63,549 nucleotides of DNA from Coprinus comatus (Eukaryota > Basidiomycota > Agaricomycetes > Agaricales > Agaricaceae), in the NCBI GenBank assembly GCA_034638255.1, contig JAWPGT010000105.1, positions 1 through 63,549 of the forward strand, read 5' to 3'. Numbering within the stretch: the first letter of the stretch is position 1; the number at the start of each line of letters is the position of its first letter. The notes below the pieces were generated by a model. That model was given only the letters and a program-made list of their open reading frames with translations. It was not told the DNA's origin and did not search any database. This document shows, piece after piece, positions 23,273 through 35,513 of this stretch. A program made the translations under genes and the position numbers.

Positions 23273-26200
23273 TTACCCCTCTTGTAAGCTTACAACAGCT
23301 TGCGTTGTATTTGCATTTTCCGCATAATGTAACATCGACCGATATTTTGAAGGTGTCCACATTTCCTGATCCTCCAACCGTGTATCAACTACCCGACTAA
23401 GAGGTTCTGAGCCGAGAACTTCTTGTGCTGACGGTCTTTCCCCGGGTAGCACTTTCCAGCACGACGTAATAATGGACCACACCTCGTCAGTGAGACCCCA
23501 TTCAGATGGGGAAACAAGCACTGTTGGTCTTTGTGGTCTCTCTCCTCTAATAATCTTGGTCATGGCAGCATAAGGAGAAGAGATCTCATAGAAAGGTACG
23601 AGTCCTGTGTAGATCTGTGAAACCGTGACGTCAATACATTTAGTTACTCCAGGATCGATAGAAACTACAGGTGTATATACCTCATAACAAATGCATCCAA
23701 AGGCATACATATCACTCTCGGTTGTCCTGTAGATTCTACTCTCTGTATCCGCCAGAAGTTCCGGCGCTTCATAACGAGGTGTTCCTCCCTCTATTCCCGA
23801 GCTTTCCAGACTTAAAACTTTGATGGTTTCGTTACGATCGACACAGGAGAGTCCGAAATCTGCTATACATGCGCGACCACAAACTGTAACCAGGATGTTC
23901 ACCTGTTTAAGGGTTCAAGAAAAATGATAATGATTAACCTCCTTTGAAGCACATTAAACAAGTAATTTATACCAACCGATTTGAGGTCTCAGTGAACTAT
24001 CATATTGCTGTGTAGGTAATTCAATCCACAAGCGACATCTTTCACCTACAGAAAGAATTCCGTCAGATATCCAGAAGATTATACGAGTAGAACGATATTG
24101 CTCACCAGAAGTAAACGATCTGTATCAGTATTCGCATTAACATATTCCAACAACGTTCCATTCTCCATCCAAGGCGAGACCAAACATATTCTTTCCGATT
24201 TATCTCTGAGGCGGTATACTCCATAAAACGGTAATATATTCGGATGGTGAAGTTGACCCCATATCACAATTTCCCTCACAAATGACTACCAGGAAGAAGT
24301 AAAGCCATTAGAAATGAAATAAAGTTACAAGCTAGCTTACTACTCACCTTCATTAATTTTTTATTTTTCGCTTTTTGAGTTTGATGGTAAGCTTTTACAA
24401 CCTTAACACAAACACCCTGATCCCGAACATAGCCCTTCAAAATATCTCCAAAATGACCACAGGTAACAGGCTCTTTATCAATTTGAGGATCATTCGCAAG
24501 TGCCAATGATTGAGGGTAGAGAACCGAATCCGACGAAAAACGAACCAGATAAGTTAACAATTCAATCCTCTCCCTTCCCGTAATTTGGGGGAATGTAAGT
24601 AACTGTATGTATGCAGATCAGATTGGTATAACGTATAGGATATAGATTCACTCACATATTGCAACTTGTTAATTACACTTTGTACATCATTTCTTGACCC
24701 TGCAATATTTTTATGATTCTCCTCGTTTCGTAAAATTGAAATCAATTGCCGATACAGTGAATAGTCATCCTCTGGTAACCCCAACATATCCTGCCTCTCC
24801 ATCCCATACCAAGAGTGTTTGGTCTCCGAAACCGAGTCCAAAGCTGAAGCCTTGGTACATTGACCATGTGATACTGAAAGAAGAGAGTCATCGGCTGCAG
24901 TCGAGCCCCCCACTTCACTATCACAATCACTATCAAATCCTTCAAGGCCAACGGACAGAACACATCCCGAACTGAAATGGCTGTGCACCATAATAATTGC
25001 TCTGGCGTAGGACGTCAGATCCTCGATAGGAAGACCATTCAAAGTTCCATCCCTCGCATAGCGCAATGAATCCCCACCAAGATTATTGATGGACCTATAC
25101 ACCTTAATAAACCTGTAAAAATTGATTTTGCTGTTAAGTGGGATAGGTCGGTATGAAGGATTCATGGCGCTTCTCAAATTTGGTGCGAGACTCATCATCA
25201 ACCTATCAGAAGAAGAAAGTTAATGCAAATCATGTCATAAAACTTGCGTACAAGTCTTGCTTCGAGTCACTGACCGGAAGAGTAAGACACCATCATTAAG
25301 AGCTTCCCTAAATAGTTCTATGCCTTCAATCGCAGTCAGACTATTATCAGGCCAGGGTTGAGTCAATCGATTCATCAAATCAAGTTGTGGAGGTTGATCA
25401 GTATAACCACTGAGTTGACCATAAATTAATGATGCGGCCATTCGAACAAGATCTACAATTTCTGTGACGTCTTGAGGGAAAGGAGGTGGTGCTTCACATC
25501 CATTAGGCGGTGCGGGATCAGCATCAATGTATGGAGGAGGGGTAATCTGTTTTTTTTTTAATGTCATAGGTGAGACTGACTCATTCAAGCATCCTAGGAT
25601 GTGCAACGCATACCTCGTATGGTAGAGGTCGAGTATCTCTACGCGGATTAGAAATCCGCGGGGGAGAACGGTTCGTTGTCCTTATTTTTGGTCGAGTAAT
25701 CGGTGACAAGCCTAAAGTTGAAAGGGTCTCTAGATCAAGATTCTGTATATGTGAAATTTAAGTTCAACACAAAAACCAGTATAAAGAAGAAAATAAATTG
25801 CTTACAGGTGGAGCTTGTAAAGGAAAATCTGCAAATGATATGATTCCCAAATACTCATCCAACATGTCTTCTAGAATCTCCTCCAATACCAAACTGGCAC
25901 AACCGCCATCCTCTACACAAAGTCCGCAGTCAACATTCGGAGTATCATCCACAGTGACGCTAGTGGGACAAGTTTCTTGTTCACTAGCTGCATAACAACT
26001 TGTCAATGATTCTACCGAGCTCATTCCATGTGAATCGTAATCGTAAGATGAATGAGCATCAGGAAATATCTAGTATCAATGCAGCAAATGTTACAATGTA
26101 TAATCTAGGAATTTATTATGAGAAGCATACCTCTGAGTCATCAACTTGGATGCTTGAACATTCGTATATATAGCCGTAGAGATACAGGGAATGAAAACTG

Positions 26201-26892
26201 CCCTTCGATGCATTAAAAGTCCCATAAGTCTGACTATTTTTCTACAACCCCAAGCCCCAGCGTTAACAAATTGTATCCATAACTGCAATATTCCCATAGA
26301 AAACACTCACCCAGCATTCACTCCCATATTGTTCTCGTAAACCACCCACCAAATATACCGATTCATTTGAAGTAAAACTTATGTCTTCAATCGATCCTTT
26401 TTCTTTTCCCGCCGAGTCATCATCAATAAGCGTCCAAACATACATAATATGATTTGTCTCCATCTCCATCCTAATCTCAACCGCATCCACGATGTAGGAT
26501 TTCGAGTTTCCCACATCTTCAAAGTGACACAAATCATTTCCAGGTAATTGCCTCAACGGTTCAAATTCAGGTTTTGGCCTCCGCACATATCTCCGGAAGC
26601 TACTAGTAGGAACCTATCAACAATCACAATCACAATGTAACACAACCTATATTAGCTTTTCCAATATGCAAACAATGATTGTGTAACGCACTAATGTATC
26701 ACATCCATCCAAAGACACCAAAAACGGTTCAACCACTATATCCTTATGCCAACTCGTCAACCCTTTTAAGCCTTTCCAAATCACGCCACTCCATTTCTTC
26801 AATGGACTTGTTCGATCTCGAGTCCCCTTAGGTTTTAGCTTTCTGATAGAACTAGCTAGCCGTGGAATACCGCTGAGTAGTCTCATACCCAT
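23273..26892 (-). pseudogene. Tyrosine-kinase-like protein kinase, stop codon in the HRD motif
   Basis: Twelve exons on the minus strand (26892-26692, 26613-26311, 26241-26131, 26069-25806, 25742-25614, 25546-25275, 25202-24656, 24602-24348, 24285-24106, 24045-23977, 23902-23681, 23614-23273) join to 965 codons. The N-terminal about 680 residues are not recognised. The kinase domain has a glycine loop (CGHFGDI), VAIK-like Lys (VCVKVVK), αC Glu (VREIVIWGQL), HHPNILPFYGV, DFGLS, GTPRYEAPEL, the YAFGCICYE helix and ERPSAQEV. This is the TKL type expanded in Agaricomycetes. The catalytic loop reads IVH-stop-DLKS: TGA at 23989-23991 replaces the HRD arginine. Everything else is in frame, so inactivation looks recent or incomplete. 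Exons 1-6 could belong to a separate upstream gene. Confidence 0.78.
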
Positions 26893-26990
26893 ATATACAC
26901 TTATGATATACCCGCAACCACTAGTGGCGCGGTTGCTGGTAGTGAGTAGGAAGTAGGAATCCCGAGAAGATGGGGATCACTAAAGGGCCT

Positions 26991-28050
26991 TAAGGTAGAC
27001 GACGCCTTATTTCTACACCTTACGTAATGTGCTTATATAAGCGGCCAAATCACTATGCCACGGTATGGGTAATGCATATGTTTTATCAAAAGAATATCAA
27101 TGATATATCGATGGTTGGGTTTTGGTAAAGCCCAGAGATTACTGAATATATATTAAAAACAAAAAATGGGTAATTTGGTGGCATTACCAAAATTTTACCT
27201 TAATGTTATTGATATTTGGAAATTGATAATATTCCAATATTGTTTTTGGTAATAAATTAGTATATTAGAGGCAGTACTGTGATAATACTAAAATGGGCAT
27301 TTCAGTATTATCACAGTACTGCCTCTATTATACCATATTATTATTTTGAAAAATATCATTAACATTAGGGTAATATTTTGGTAATGCTAACAAATTACCC
27401 ATTTTTTGTTTTTAATATATATTCAGTAATCTCTGGGCTTTACCAAAATCCAACCATCGATATATCATTGATATTCTTTTGATAAAATATATGCATTACC
27501 CATACCGTGGCATAGTGAAATGTTGGATCTCAAAAAAATTTGAAGTTGAGGCAGTGGATTCTGGGAAATTGATTTTTCCTTTTAATTCTCTAAGGCCTAT
27601 AATCATGTATCTGCATCTTTTCCACACTCTAATTATAGAGTAAATGTCTGATTAACAGTTTTAAGCACTTTATATTTATTTCTACATGTGAGAGTTGAAA
27701 CCGTGACCTTGTGGGTATGTTACATCACTAGTATGTCACGATTAGTCACATCAAACATATTATGTAAGCGGCCAAATCACTTGCTCCATTTTTTGACACA
27801 AAATCTTTTTAGTGTAGAATTGAATAATAGGATGTTTTGAGCATTTTTGGTAAAAACAAAGAATTCTCAATATCTTACTTATTTTTTCGAGTTTTGAAAT
27901 TTTGTTTCCAGGGAGTTGCTCAAATGAATCCCCCCTATACTCTGGAGATATTTACTACTTAAATGTTGTGGAAGTGTTTAAATATGAGGTGTGACTTAGG
28001 GGAAATGTTGATTACATAAGGGGTGCAGAAATAAGGTGTCGTCTACCTTA
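26991..28050. mobile_element. TIR element E, TA-type target, host of a foldback element
   Basis: Inverted termini TAAGGTAGACGAC..CCTTATTTCT at 26991-27018 and the reverse complement ending at 28050, with only a few mismatches. The outermost TA may be the target duplication, as in Tc1/mariner-like MITEs. No transposase is inside, so it is non-autonomous. A 467-bp foldback element sits at 27051-27517. The motif GCGGCCAAATCACT occurs at 27041 and again near 27769. Confidence 0.7.
27051..27517. mobile_element. Long palindromic foldback element, copy 1
   Basis: The two arms are nearly complete inverted repeats. Termini read CACTATGCCACGG ... CCGTGGCATAGTG, flanked by a 4-bp direct repeat AAAT (27047-27050 and 27518-27521). 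AT-rich, with no coding capacity. The same element recurs at 59143-59726 with flanks GTTA/GTTA. The termini start with CACTA, but the duplication is 4 bp rather than the 2-3 bp usual for CACTA elements. Confidence 0.88.
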
Positions 28051-28383
28051 GATACAATGGTAGGGCTGTGCTGTTCAGAAATAACAATGACAGCAATCAT
28101 TGCGCTACTTGCCTGGAGCAGTGTAAGTGGTCTCAAGAACTTTTGATAACAGACACAGCCTCCACGAGACAGCTGGTATCAAGTTGGTATACAATTGTCT
28201 GGGGAGTGTACACACCACTACGGTGTCTGGGACGTTCGTGATGTGTGAGCATTTGAACCTGATTTGAACTCAGGGTCTTGCTGGGTCATGCAGGGTCATG
28301 TCCATAGGTCACGTGACCTTGAGGTCAGTTTCCCACAGGGGGCCTCCATCTGAGCAATCCATGAAATCAACCCTAGTGATGGG

Positions 28384-29430
28384 AGGACCCCTGAATATCC
28401 CTACTAGGCCTAGGTGCCAAAACGGACAGAAATCGAGAAATCTGGCCATCAGGCCGGATCTGAAAATTTGGTTGTAGGCACGGACAAATGAGAACCTTTG
28501 GCTGAAGGCTGGGTCCAGGGACCTCTGGTTTTGTCGTGAGGCTAGGTCCCACAGCATGCCTGGCATGAAACTTTTTATTGTCTTCATGATGCATGTCAGC
28601 TTTCAGTCTCAACAAAATCTCTTTAATAATGACAACTTAGGGTACAACTCTGCTATACAATCTCTACTACATACATTGGAAAATATATTGTAGTATTCAA
28701 ACTCATGCATCTCGCCAGTACAGCTTCTTGTAATATTTGAAATTGGCCGGCTCGTTACCAATGGCATTGTAGACCCCACACATCATGCGTCACTGCCAAC
28801 TCTTTTAGCAACATCATACATGGACAACAGCAAAGACAAGAACAAGCCAGCAAGCATCAACACAAGCCTTGTTATTATAGGTGATCATACATACAATGAT
28901 GCTACAGCAATACCAGTAAGCTTTCAAGACATGTTCCCAGACAGCATGTCACTCAATATTCCCTGGGTTACCCAGTTTGCGCTTATGGGACCTCACTCTT
29001 ACCTCACATCTCTCTTCCATCAAGACCTACAGGGATCACTTCCATTGGTTTCTCACTTACAAAAGAAGATTTTGTGGTATTCTAGACCTTATCTTCTGAC
29101 AAGATCAAGGCTGCAGTGGAAATTCTTGGTTTGCATAAACGGGTAGTTACTAATATTCACATGTAGAGTATTAACACTTGCAGTCTCAAATGGTAGTAGT
29201 GCTCTAAAAAAAAGGGGGGGGGGGGGGGGGGGGCATACAAATAAATTAATATTTTTTCGGGATTTTTTTAGTATTTTTTAGGCTAGATCCCTCATGACCA
29301 GACAAAAACTGGCTATTCGGGACTAGGCCGGGTCCAGAAATGGACATGAAATGGGTGTTTCAGCATGGATAAAAACCTAAAATTTCCGATTTTTTGGCAC
29401 CTAGGCCTAATAGGGATATTCAGGGGTCCT
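28384..29430. mobile_element. TIR element B inserted in element A, TSD GTGATGGG
   Basis: 39-bp inverted termini: AGGACCCCTGAATATCCCTA... at 28384-28422 and the reverse complement at 29392-29430, with one mismatch noticed. The left target copy GTGATGGG is 28376-28383. The right copy now lies at 33537-33544 on the other strand, because element C inserted at this border and was later split by the inversion. Length 1047 bp. No transposase domain recognised. A run of 20 G is at 29214-29233. Confidence 0.85.
29214..29233. repeat. Poly-G tract (20 G)
   Basis: Uninterrupted homopolymer preceded by an A run, inside element B. Its exact length is likely to be unreliable in any sequencing method. Confidence 0.95.
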
Positions 29431-29435
29431 GTGAC

Positions 29436-32231
29436 TAGTGTTGCCGTGGTTCGACTCAAAAACTGCAAGTCAATTGAGTCGGACTGTAAAAAACTGGATA
29501 GAACCACTCAACTGACTTCCTGGTTCAAGTCATTGAACCAATGATGAGTTGTTTCTGAATTTGGTAGTAGGATTTGTCAGCAATGGGATGTACATGCTCA
29601 CTACTGTGTATCGTAAATCATTCATGATCTATTATCTTCTCCAATCTCTAAACAATCCCAGACCAATTTGGAGTCCATGGATCAGTGATATTGTCATCTG
29701 AGATGCTCTGGTAAGTGTATTTCTGTCAGAATGGTAGAGAGTGATGTTGAGAATGAGAGTGAAGTTGAGAGAGAGTTAAGCTCAGACATAGACACAGACA
29801 CAGAAAGAAGGGAATTGATTGGATAGTTTGGCTAAGACATGAGGGACTTATATATCTACCAGAACAAAGAACAACCAAAAGGGGAGAACAATAAGGACCC
29901 TTGCCAGCACACAAAGGGAATATGTAAGTAACATAATAAGGGAAAAGAACATTATGAAAGAGTCCAGAACATCAGGATAAGATAAGTGGAGTGATTAGGA
30001 AAGATGGATAAGATAAGGAGATATCTGGGAAAAACCTAACAATTTCTACAAGTATTGACTATGATTTTGCTGAATACACTCTTTCTATTATCAAATCAGA
30101 TCAGATCAATAACATCTGCATGTTGTACACCTTCCGTAGTGACTGATAATGCACCATATCCACTCAATAGAAGTAATACACTCGCTTGAAGGCACTTTAC
30201 CTCAAGAGTAATGGCTGTATCAGGCTTCTGCCAGGTGATTTTCTTAATCTTAGGTACAAAACTTGTGTTTGAGCACCACATTTATTTTGCTGGCCATCTA
30301 TGGGTGCCGATTGTGGGATATGCATCCTGATATTAGGGCCCAGGCATGGTAAGCATCACTTAAGCCTAGTATTAAAGTAATCTACTGACAAGTGAATTCA
30401 ATCCTAGGTATGATCTGGAATGTGTTTTCAGTAATTGTATTGGTATGTTCTATTATCTATACTCTTTTAGGCTCCTATACTCACCTTATGGTCCTTCCGT
30501 TCATTGTTCCTAGGTGTTTTTGATAGTAAAGATAATACACAATGATTAATACCACTATTGCGAAATCGTAACACTTAAGTGACTTGTAGGAGAGAAGTGG
30601 TATAAAAGTGTATCATTCTTCCTATCTTAGTACCCTACACCTGTACTCATTCCTCCCATCTTAGCACCCTATACCTCTACTCGTTCTTACCTGGTGAGTC
30701 ATTTTTGTTGATTGTTGTTGTTTTTTTTTTGCTTATTTCTCAAGCTACTTATGAATAGATTATGGCTCGAAAAAAAAATGTCCAATATGCAAATGGAGCG
30801 TCTGAGATTGTCTTTGAAGTAAACTGTACATTTAATATTCTATTAAATTGCTTTAATATTTTAAACTAAAATGTATTATTAGCAAAGCCACATCAACATG
30901 GCCGTCCCCCAAAAAATATAGCAATCACTAAATAACAAGATTTACATGGACCACCAAATATTCTATCCAAGGCTTCTACTAGCGCAACTATGGAGCCACT
31001 CCCCACTTTGGTCTCTATCATACCCATCCTTGATACTGGGAATCTCAATCCATTTATTGTTACACCTTTACCTTCAATTCATGATTCTACTCTAACATTC
31101 TTAGTAACAAATGACGATCTCTCTCAATCACCAATACTACCATCATCTCTGATTAAGAATCACATCGAGAATGAGCAACAAACTTCTAATTCATTCCTAC
31201 CATATCCACCAGCAATTCCTCAATCACGTATCCATGCTTGTCATCTCTCTTATACCCCTACTCAAGTTCAAGTAGTTATTAAAAAGGTAACCTGAGTTGC
31301 AAAAGATATCCAATCTTTTTTTGTAGAACAAGAAGGTTATCAGAAATGTCAATATTGCATGTAAGTCTTATTGTATATATTAAAAATGACTTTTTCTTAC
31401 TAATATTATTTTTAGACAATCACATACTAACAATCCATCAACTACACCACCAGATAGTTATCAGAAATCAAGTAGCACCAGTACTCTCTGGTGACATCTC
31501 TACACCCACCATCTAGCCATTTGGGTTGCTGATTGTAACCAATTACAAATCAAAATTACATCAAAGGATGAAAAACTTCATGCTGGATTACGGGGGCTTA
31601 AAGAAAGTAAAGAAATTCAATATAACCATAATGAACAGCATGAACTACCTACTACACATCAACCATACACTCACGAGGGGTTTTTGAATAATTTGATTAC
31701 ATGGATTATTTCTGATGATCAAGTATGTTTTTTTTTACATTATTATATTGTAATTTTGCTAAGAAAAGTTCTTAGTCACTCAATATCATTGACAATCCCC
31801 AGTTTTGGTCTCTCTGTTTATGTTACAACCTGAACTTCAAAATCACCTTCCTCACCAAACTAAACTTCGCTCACAGATTATTCAAATCTGGCATCAACAT
31901 ATAGTACATTTAAGTGGAAAAATGAAAGTAAGTTGTCGTATAATACTGTATTATTTCCTTATTAAATATACTATAATAATAGAAAGCCTTAGGGAAAATT
32001 TCGTTTACATCAGACTGTTGGACAGATACAAATCTCTCACCTTTTATTGCAATTACTGCCCATTGGATTAAGTCTTATGTCAAGAATACTCAACATGGTC
32101 CAGAATTTGTTTTATCACTCCGTACTGAGCTTATTGCTTTTCATCGAGTTCCTCAATGACATACAGGTGAACATCTTGCAGCTGTTTTCCTTAATATTCT
32201 CAATCATTATTGTAACAACAAAGTAAGATCC
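29436..32231 (+). mobile_element. hAT transposon C, left half
   Basis: Left terminus TAGTGTTGCCG at 29436. Target copy CCTGTGAC at 29428-29435; the matching CCTGTGAT is the reverse complement of 33540-33547. Contains a TATA-like TATAAAAG at 30601, a promoter region with two near-identical pyrimidine-rich repeats (about 30630-30690), and the N-terminal exons of a hAT transposase. It ends at the junction with the solo gypsy LTR. Confidence 0.82.
30762..32222 (+). pseudogene. hAT transposase, N-terminal half
   Basis: Exons from ATG 30762 encode an AT-hook-like HGRPPKN stretch, a BED-type zinc finger (CQYC ... LW-stop-HLYTHH), then IIDNPQFWSL, FTSDCWTDTN and HTGEHLAAVFLNIL typical of hAT transposases. 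Two TGA codons (31492-31494 and 32157-32159) stand where the family has Arg (WRHL and RHTGEH), and the frame slips near 31800-31815. The last exon ends NNK at 32222 with donor GTAAG. The gypsy LTR begins 9 bp further on, inside this intron. The reading continues in the minus-strand half at 35467. Confidence 0.82.
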
Positions 32232-32762
32232 TGTTATGATCTTGCCTATACCTCCGTTTCGGTATAGACGATGCTACAATGGACCTCTTCAAGATGCTCG
32301 TAGGAGGAGAACGTCTACTCTTACTGAGACTACTTTCAGGGGACGACCTCCACAGTACTCAGACTGTAGATCACAGGTGTTCCTTACTAATAAGTCGTTC
32401 GTGCAAGAGTTAGAGCTGACTCCGAGTTCTGGGGTTATCAGGCAGAGGACAGAGAGCGAGATAGCAGAGAGAACTAGAGAGGCAACGAGTATTAAGCTGA
32501 AGCTTAATCTCTGTCGCTGTCCATGTATTTATACAACTATGGGTACAGGTTGTAGGCTATACTTGATACATGTGAGACAGGAGAGTGAAACTATCTACAG
32601 CTGAAACAGTGAGTGGAACAACAAGTGGGAAGTCCGTAGAAAGTACTAGTCCGAGGCTATACGAAACAGTAGTCCAAGGCTATGCGAAACGAGTAAGAGA
32701 AAGTACACTATCGTCCATCATTAGTTCTAATGATTAGTCGTGATAAATATGAAACCGTAACA
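32232..32762 (-). repeat. Solo LTR of the gypsy element (531 bp)
   Basis: Reverse complement of the LTRs at 35514-36044 and 42605-43135, also 531 bp, with TGTTA..TAACA ends. Left flank GATCC (32227-32231), right flank CATTG. GATCC is the reverse complement of GGATC, which flanks the 5' LTR of the full element at 35509-35513. The two were therefore the target duplication of one insertion before an inversion separated them. Confidence 0.95.
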
Positions 32763-33023
32763 CATTGGCTTCCAAAACTCGAATCCCACATTGTGCACTG
32801 CGTGCCGAACAGCATGGGCATTACCCTCATATATAGTGACTATGAGAATCTACACATTACTAAGAGAAAGAAATCACAAAAAATTAATATTCTAAATCCA
32901 TTTTCTGAAGCCATTTGAGTTATATTCCATGCTAAACCATCTATCTATCCAATGTGCATATTCCTGCCCACTTGTACATGGGAAACCAGGGGGCCTCCAT
33001 CTGAGCAATCCGTGAAATCAACC

Positions 33024-33547
33024 TCATTTGACAGTTGACACATTTCGATGTGCAGGTCACACCAACGTCACATTGTGTCACCATCAGGTCACACAAAATA
33101 ACAGATATTGTGATAGCGTTCATGGCCTGATACTAGTAACTAGTACATCACCAATACACCTAGTTTTCTAATCACTGTGTCATTGTCAGAAAGTGTGATT
33201 GTTGCTTGTAGTGAAATCTTGGTATCCTGAGGATGGGATTTATTTGAATGGTAGCATATCGAGTGCAGGACCGGCTCAAGTCTTGAGCCTCAAGAGGTGG
33301 ATATATTAGAGTACATGGTGAGCTTGCATTCCAGCTACTGTCCAGTGTGGGTATTGCTACAAAAACTGCTATAGTTCCACTCATGCTACTCATAGACTAT
33401 TCATAGATAGATAACTACAGATAAAGAACATCGTTACATCAGGGTGACATCCTGGTGATACCAGAATCCCTGCACATGAGTGATTGACAGTTTGGGTCCA
33501 TAGAGAGTGCACCATAAAAGGAAAAGAAATACATGACCCATCACAGG
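33024..33547. other. Interior of element A (inverted part), no gene
   Basis: This is the body of non-autonomous element A between its right terminus and the border with hAT C. No coding sequence recognised. Confidence 0.6.
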
Positions 33548-35513
33548 TAGTGTTGTCGCAACTCGGTTTGGTCCCGTTTGGTCCCGTCTTGATCAACTTA
33601 CTAAACCATTAGACCCTAAGTGACTCAGGACCACATTGAACCATTATTATTACATAAATAATATCCTTTTATATATTTCTGAGAAGAAAAAACAAAAAAC
33701 AAAACAGTACAATAAATATATGTTTAACTGGTATAGCATGCTCAAAGCTCTTGAGTATCTTCCTCATCTTCTGACATTATTAGTGATTCCATGAACGAAA
33801 AAATATCCTGGGGATTATATAACTCCTCCAATTCTTCCAACTCAAGTTCATGAATCTCTTCATCTCATCCAGTACCAGCAGTAAAATCTAGCTTCAGACC
33901 ATGTTTCATAGAAAACTTTAGCATCTGAAGTGCTTCCATTAAGTCTCCTTTGATGCGATTACGTTGCAAAGCCATGGTTTCTTTTCTGCTTGAGAAAACT
34001 TGCTCACATGGAACTGCTGAACCTTGAATTGGTAATATATCCATTGCTAGTCGAAAGAGAGTTGGAAAGCAAAATTGATTGTCCTATAATTTGCTTAGAA
34101 TCATATAATATTATGGTGAGAATAAAGAACACATACTTGCCAATATGATATCATGTTGGTGTACATCATTGGTTGTGGATCCCTAAAGTATAGATCTACT
34201 TCTGCCTCTAGGCTATCTGCAACTGGATTATTGAAACAATAGTCATCAGAGCCAAGTACACCATCAGCCCAGCTGATATTAGCTATAGCTTGAGGTCTGG
34301 TAATATTTTAGCCAGGTGTTCATGGATGGTTTAATTGTTGATGACATCGCAGCTAGTCAAATACTCAGTTAAAAGTAATTCTTGTAAATTCTATAAATAG
34401 CTTACTTGATTAATAAACATTTCTTTTACTTCATAAACTTTTGTTGGCATATACTCCTTAAACCATGCAAGTTTTCATAGTGGATGTAAGACTAAAATAA
34501 TAATAATCATGTTAATATTAAGTTTAGAATTGAATATGAAAACATACATATTGCTAGCTGATATGCTGGAACATTTAGAGCACAATTGTAATAATCCTTT
34601 AGTTTTATTAGTCTAGCATTGATTATAGCCAAAAAATGTGGTAGATCCTCTTGATATCTTTCCCATGCTAAAATCATCTGTTGAAATGATGGTAGTGCTT
34701 CACACAATGTTGGTGTTTTTTCAGCAGATAATTTCTGCTGGAAAGCATGAGGAATCTATTCAAAAATATACTATTAATATGATTATTAATAATATAGAAA
34801 TTTACATACTGAAAGAATTTTTGATACTTGCTCAAGAATAATCCATTCATTTTGATAAAATTATATATTTTACAAGTTCTGGATGTTGTAAAAGGAATAT
34901 ATCTATAGCCTATAATTGTAAATAGGTAAGAGTTTATTAGAATAAGATTACTTAAAAACATACCTATCAAAGTTCTAGTGCTCGACTAATCATAAGATGT
35001 GTAGATGACCACCGAGTTGGAACATCACGTAGGAGCTGAAGTACATGTGTAATACCTAGTATACATTGAACTTTATTGAAGTGTTCCCAACAAAGTGATG
35101 ATGCTTGAATCTTTTTATAATATAAATAAGTTGAATTCCAATTATTATAATAGAAAAACACAAACATGTTTAACCAATGAGCATAATAATCCAATGAGAT
35201 CATGTTCAGTTTGATTTTCAGATACTACTACTAATTCATCATTGGCCAAAGCAGTAATAACTGCTTGACATGCAATATTCACAATATGTGGGAAACATCT
35301 AAATGAGTGATATACATTAGTAAATAGAGATATATATATTATACCAGAAAATACCTAATATGTTGCTCTTCAGGCGAGAATAATATATTTTGAGTAGCAA
35401 GAAGATGGGAAAGTGATTCGACCATAGTATTGTTATTACTTGCATTATCAAGTGTAATCCAGCCAATCTATATAAAAGTTAGAGTCTTATTATATTTCTT
35501 TAATAGTAGGATC
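33548..35513 (-). mobile_element. hAT transposon C, right half (inverted)
   Basis: Right terminus TAGTGTTGTCG at 33548, matching the left terminus except for one base, outside which lies the 8-bp target copy. Read on the minus strand from 35513 it continues the intron and exons interrupted at 32231. The removed intron runs GTAAGATCC..., and GATCC is the LTR target site. Confidence 0.85.
33740..35467 (-). pseudogene. hAT transposase, C-terminal half
   Basis: On the minus strand the acceptor before 35467 opens IGWITLDNASNNNTM, FPHIVNIACQAV, then DVPTRWSSTHLMI, EWIILEQVSKIL, WERYQEDLPHF and finally the hAT dimerisation segment with PIQGSAVPCEQVFSS near 34000. These are the catalytic and C-terminal hallmarks of hAT transposases and continue the plus-strand half. 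Frame breaks and stops are present (for example after ISRALEL), so the transposase is dead even without the inversion. Confidence 0.8.

Larger units (their letters stand above)
28336..33023. mobile_element. TIR element A (outermost of a nest), TSD GTTTCCCA
   Basis: A 37-bp terminal repeat beginning CAGGGGGCCTCCATCTGAGC is at 28336-28372 and again, in the same orientation, at 32987-33023. The 8 bp outside are GTTTCCCA (28328-28335) on the left and its reverse complement (32979-32986) on the right. Same-orientation termini are explained by the inversion of 32763-35513: before it they were inverted repeats with a perfect 8-bp direct duplication, as expected for hAT. Without the nested insertions A would be only about 0.6 kb, so it is non-autonomous. 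Confidence 0.85.

Noticed and set aside
27041..27783. GCGGCCAAATCACT repeat as a target duplication of the foldback element
   Set aside because: The right border of the element is at 27517, followed by AAAT; the second motif at 27769 is far inside element E, so the 4-bp AAAT is the better duplication.
28820..29146. 108-codon frame inside TIR element B
   Set aside because: No transposase motif; sits in a non-autonomous element and no splice continuation was found.
32236..32604. 122-codon frame present identically in all three gypsy LTR copies (also 35672-36040 and 42763-43131 on the minus strand)
   Set aside because: It is antisense inside the LTR, lacks motifs, and is identical only because the LTRs are; no evidence that it is translated.
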